From: Parapedobacter deserti
Lineage (GTDB): Bacteria; Bacteroidota; Bacteroidia; Sphingobacteriales; Sphingobacteriaceae
Reading direction: 5' to 3'
DNA length: 7,470 nucleotides
Assembly (NCBI RefSeq): GCF_042646065.1
Contig: NZ_JBHRTA010000028.1
Coordinates: forward strand, 1 to 7,470
In this document: positions 5,914 to 7,470 of the stretch, in pieces
Numbering within the stretch: position 1 is the stretch's first letter
How the letters are laid out: every line of letters starts with the position of its first letter
Notes under the pieces: generated by a model
What the model saw: the letters and a program-made list of their open reading frames with translations, nothing else
Databases searched by the model: none
What the model was told of the DNA's origin: nothing
Made by a program: the position numbers and the translations under genes

Positions 5914-6123
5914 ATGCAAACTTTGATTGTCCAACCAGAAAACAAGGAACAACTTCTTGCTGTTGAATCCGTATTGAAGCTACTTAAGATTAATTTCGTT
6001 ATCGAAGAAGACGAAGCTTTACCTACGTATGTGGCGGATGGGACGAAGGAGTCGATGCTGGAAGCACAAGCCGGCAAATTGACGCCATTCACTTCAATTC
6101 GAGAAATGCTAGATGTAAAATGA
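5914..6123 (+). CDS. Type II antitoxin, DUF2683-like
   Basis: From the ATG at 5914 the product has 69 residues and begins MQTLIVQPENKEQLLAVESV, followed by LKLLKINFVIEEDE. This is the pattern of the small Bacteroidota antitoxins annotated as DUF2683 (M-x-T-L-I-V-x-P-E-N-K-E-Q-L-x-A-V-x-x-V-L-K-x-L-K). The C-terminal half (ESMLEAQAGKLTPFTSIREML) is the typical toxin-wrapping segment. An in-frame ATG at 5899 is possible, but the conserved N-terminus and the promoter position favour 5914. The stop overlaps the toxin start as ATGA (6120-6123), which implies translational coupling, as usual in these pairs. The antitoxin should bind and neutralise the ParE/RelE-type partner and may autorepress the promoter. 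The gene looks complete, even though its toxin is shortened. Confidence 0.8.
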   Translation: MQTLIVQPENKEQLLAVESVLKLLKINFVIEEDEALPTYVADGTKESMLEAQAGKLTPFTSIREMLDVK

Positions 6124-6359
6124 GTCTCGAAATTCATTATACTCCTAAAGCCAAGAAATCCCTTCAATTTTTATACGCATTCATCAAAACGATTCTCCTA
6201 CTAAAGGAGCAACCATATCTCTTTAAGAAAAGTGAATTGGGGGAACATATCCGGCTAGGCCTAATTAGTCGGTACACTTCATTCCTGTACGAGGTAACAA
6301 ATACTCGCATCATTCTACATTTCTTTTGGGATAATCGGCAAGAACCTTTTTACGATTAA
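6120..6359 (+). CDS. ParE/RelE-type toxin with internal deletion of about 20 residues
   Basis: The product has 79 residues: MSLEIHYTPKAKKSLQFLYA, then FIKTILLLKEQPYLFK, HIRLGLISRYTSFLYEV and ILHFFWDNRQEP. The beginning (YTPKAKKSL), the R-(L/I)-G-x-I-S strand and the terminal LHFFWDNRQ(E/D)P are hallmarks of the Bacteroidota ParE/RelE-superfamily toxins usually paired with DUF2683 antitoxins. Family members are normally about 95-100 residues. The segment between AFI and KTI, which should hold the rest of helix 1, the turn and the start of helix 2 (typically ...KFG...A..F..KA..), is missing without loss of frame. The toxin therefore probably has a damaged fold and may be inactive, which would explain tolerance of the pair as a remnant. 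If active it would target gyrase (ParE) or ribosome-bound mRNA (RelE); the sequence does not decide. Confidence 0.75.
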   Translation: MSLEIHYTPKAKKSLQFLYAFIKTILLLKEQPYLFKKSELGEHIRLGLISRYTSFLYEVTNTRIILHFFWDNRQEPFYD

Positions 6360-6890
6360 TCTTTACAACAACTTCTTATTCGGCTAATAATCGTGTTAAA
6401 GCTCAGCAACCATCTGCTTGGCTTTCCCAACAAAATGACGGATGATCCCCTCCTATCGCCTTTGCTAAGTGATAACGAAGCATACCGGTTTGCAGAGGAG
6501 CGTAGGTTGTTTTATGTGGCGCTGACGAGAACTAAAAATGAGGTGGTATTACTTGCTCCATCAGAGGCGTCGTTGTTTGTGGAGGATCTGCTAAAAGACA
6601 ATAATTATTTATTAACCACGACTGATGGGGCTGTGAACGCGACAGCGTGCCCGTACTGTAAGACCGGGAAACTGGTGATCAGGCAGCATACGGCTAATGG
6701 CACTCAATTTTTGGGATGCTCGCACTACCCCAGTTGTAACCAGACGTTTAAAAACGTGGAAATTTTATCGGACAGTATGTTATGTCCGGGTTGCCAAAGT
6801 GGCTTTATGATTAAAAGGAACGGTAGATTTGGCGACTTTTGGGGGTGTACCAATTATCCTGGATGTAGGAATACGATAAAGTTGAAATGA
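6360..6890 (+). pseudogene. UvrD/Rep-type DNA helicase, C-terminal fragment with two topoisomerase-type C4 zinc ribbons
   Basis: The frame continues from the toxin stop; helicase-like content starts by about 6390 (NHLLGFPNKMTDDPLL). Helicase motif VI follows as FAEERRLFYVALTRTKNEV, with the arginine finger region VALTR. The tail carries two zinc ribbons of the topoisomerase C4 type: CPYC...GCSHYPSC and CPGC...GCTNYPGC, eight cysteines in all, ending NTIKLK at 6890. This domain order (motif VI, then C4 ribbons) is that of the helicase whose N-terminal piece lies at 5332-5634 on the same strand, so both are parts of one gene separated by the immunity and toxin-antitoxin DNA. A GTG at 6393 could initiate a 165-residue zinc-ribbon protein, but no promoter is seen and independent function is unlikely. 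Motifs II to V, including the DEYQD/DExx box, are absent. Confidence 0.8.
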
Positions 6891-6903
6891 TACGCATGCG
6901 TAT
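6890..6903. repeat. 14-bp perfect palindrome at the helicase fragment's stop
   Basis: ATACGCATGCGTAT is its own reverse complement and begins on the last base of the stop codon. It has no T-run, so it is not a classical terminator. It could be a protein-binding dyad or chance. Confidence 0.5.
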
Positions 6904-7014
6904 ACAATTGACGTTGGCGCGCGTAGGTGTAATCTTCTTTGAAATTCACTACACTTGGAATTGAAGACCGGACACTGCTGCGTTATCCGCATCCACCATA
7001 AAAGTCGCAAAAAA
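6904..7014. other. Non-coding stretch after the helicase fragment
   Basis: I see no convincing gene here on either strand. A minus-strand ORF crossing 6780-7010 is the shadow of the zinc-ribbon coding sequence. Nothing else stands out before the terminator hairpin. Confidence 0.4.
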
Positions 7015-7048
7015 GCAAAGCCCCGAAACGGGGAGAATCGGGGCTTGC
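7009..7048 (-). terminator. Rho-independent terminator reading leftward
   Basis: AGCCCCGA (7019-7026) pairs with TCGGGGCT (7038-7045), and flanking GC/AA bases extend the stem with one bulge. The loop is about 11 bases and is itself G-rich. On the minus strand the stem is followed by TTTGCTTTTTTG, a usable U-tract; the plus strand has none. It would stop transcripts entering from the right, but no minus-strand gene is visible between it and the next such hairpin. Confidence 0.55.
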
Positions 7049-7276
7049 TAACTAACCAATTATAAACCTAAATTATGAACCCGACATGATTTAAATAATT
7101 ATTAAATCACGAAGGGATAAGAATTATTTTAAATCATCAAAGGCTCCATCTGACCATTAAACAATCAAATCAACCAACAGATAAAAAGACAAATTTTACT
7201 AACTGATTATATAACGCATTCCTGCCCCGCTTTGTTACAGCAGGATTGTTAAGATATGTTAAAAAGACAATAGGGT
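7049..7276. other. AT-rich non-coding region between two leftward terminators
   Basis: No gene can be supported. It starts with a leader-like sequence (CTAACTAACCAATTATAAACC) ahead of an ATG at 7075 whose frame stops after four residues (MNPT). It also holds a 7-base inverted repeat (GATTTAA at 7088-7094 and TTAAATC at 7102-7108) and a TCCTGC...GCAGGA dyad near 7219-7244. A small leftward RNA ending at 7015 is conceivable because terminators flank the region, but no promoter is evident. Confidence 0.35.
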
Positions 7277-7277
7277 G

Positions 7278-7313
7278 ATAAAAAAAGAAACCCGTTACCT
7301 AAAAGATAACGGG
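7278..7313 (-). terminator. Second rho-independent terminator reading leftward
   Basis: CCCGTTA (7291-7297) pairs with TAACGGG (7307-7313) around a loop of nine bases. On the minus strand the stem is followed by TTTCTTTTTTT (complement of 7280-7290). It probably ends a minus-strand transcript from a gene to the right of the window. Confidence 0.65.
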
Positions 7314-7365
7314 AATCCGCCCCAGTGGGATTAGGGGCTATCATGTGCTGTCTGCACTTCGCTCA

Positions 7366-7389
7366 AGGGAGTGTAAAACAAACTGTGTC
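7366..7389. mobile_element. Possible insertion-sequence terminal repeat (IS256-like)
   Basis: GGGAGTGTAAAACAAACTGT, continuing GTCA, resembles the inner and outer ends of IS256-family elements, where GTGTAAAA and TGTGTCA-like words are frequent. It directly precedes the 44-bp palindrome. The partner end and any transposase would lie outside the window, so this is inference from word similarity only. Confidence 0.25.
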
Positions 7390-7432
7390 AGGGGTTGAGC
7401 ATCGGCCCCGCGGGGCCGATGCTCAACCCCTG
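7389..7432. repeat. Perfect 44-bp palindrome with no loop
   Basis: Each half is 22 bases, and the right half is the exact reverse complement of the left around a centre between 7410 and 7411. The core is CGGCCCCGCGGGGCCG, and the flanking arm begins CAGGGGTTGAG. As RNA it would form a very stable hairpin in either direction, but no U-tract follows. It may be a transcription barrier inside a mobile element, a bidirectional terminator, a resolution or transposition site, or an assembly fold-back. Confidence 0.9.
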
Positions 7433-7470
7433 CTGCTCAAGGCAAATCTAACACCATTCTCCCGGGAAAC

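Noticed and set aside
5742..6167. A 141-residue minus-strand ORF across the immunity and antitoxin genes
   Set aside because: The plus strand carries two recognised families here with ATGA coupling, so the minus ORF is a shadow.
7311..7340. CCCC...GGGG hairpin (CCCCAGTGGGATTAGGGG) as a further terminator or riboswitch
   Set aside because: The stem is only four base pairs with no U-tract and no recognisable aptamer features.
1..7470. tRNA, rRNA or CRISPR features
   Set aside because: Scanning by eye found no cloverleaf with a T-loop GTTCRANNC, no rRNA-like segments, and no spaced repeats.

Overview
The window looks like an accessory, heavily eroded stretch of a Bacteroidota chromosome, most likely Sphingobacteriaceae-like. 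The signs are moderate AT bias, weak or absent Shine-Dalgarno sequences, promoter-like TTG-N18..19-TAnnTTTG elements, a DUF2683-type antitoxin with a ParE-like toxin, and an IS3-family tail. Genus cannot be decided from the sequence alone.

Layout. At the left edge is the 3' end of an IS3-family element (1 to about 143); it has cut off the 5' end of a hypothetical gene (to 888). From 1123 to 3833 runs a plus-strand series of small envelope genes: a 5-TM protein, a lipoprotein, a 4-TM protein, another small TM protein and a single-TM protein. The lipoprotein (near 2036) and the small TM protein (in the A run at 3357-3360) each carry a +1 frame lesion, so both look like single genes split in two. 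Facing them is the best-preserved gene of the window: a 457-residue AlbA_2 (Schlafen-like)/ATPase-like/winged-helix regulator (5245-3872, minus). Its inter-domain linker is five perfect 12-bp repeats encoding KTVG.

From 5332 to 6890 lie the remains of one UvrD/Rep-type helicase. Its N-terminal piece begins just after the lost Walker A loop and has an internal deletion. Its C-terminal piece keeps motif VI and two topoisomerase-type C4 zinc ribbons. Between the two pieces sit a decapitated CdiI-like (contact-dependent growth inhibition) immunity gene, fused out of frame to the helicase stub, and an antitoxin-toxin pair whose toxin lacks about 20 internal residues.

The right end (6891-7470) has no convincing gene. 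It carries two leftward-reading rho-independent terminator candidates, a leader-like sequence with an aborted ORF, and a perfect 44-bp palindrome next to a possible insertion-sequence end.

Overall the region reads as a graveyard of competition and immunity genes and mobile-element debris. Only the AlbA_2 regulator, the antitoxin and a few membrane proteins look intact. I see no complete new system. The points most worth checking are the nested helicase/immunity/TA arrangement, the series of small lesions (biological decay or sequencing error), the KTVG microsatellite and the 44-bp palindrome.
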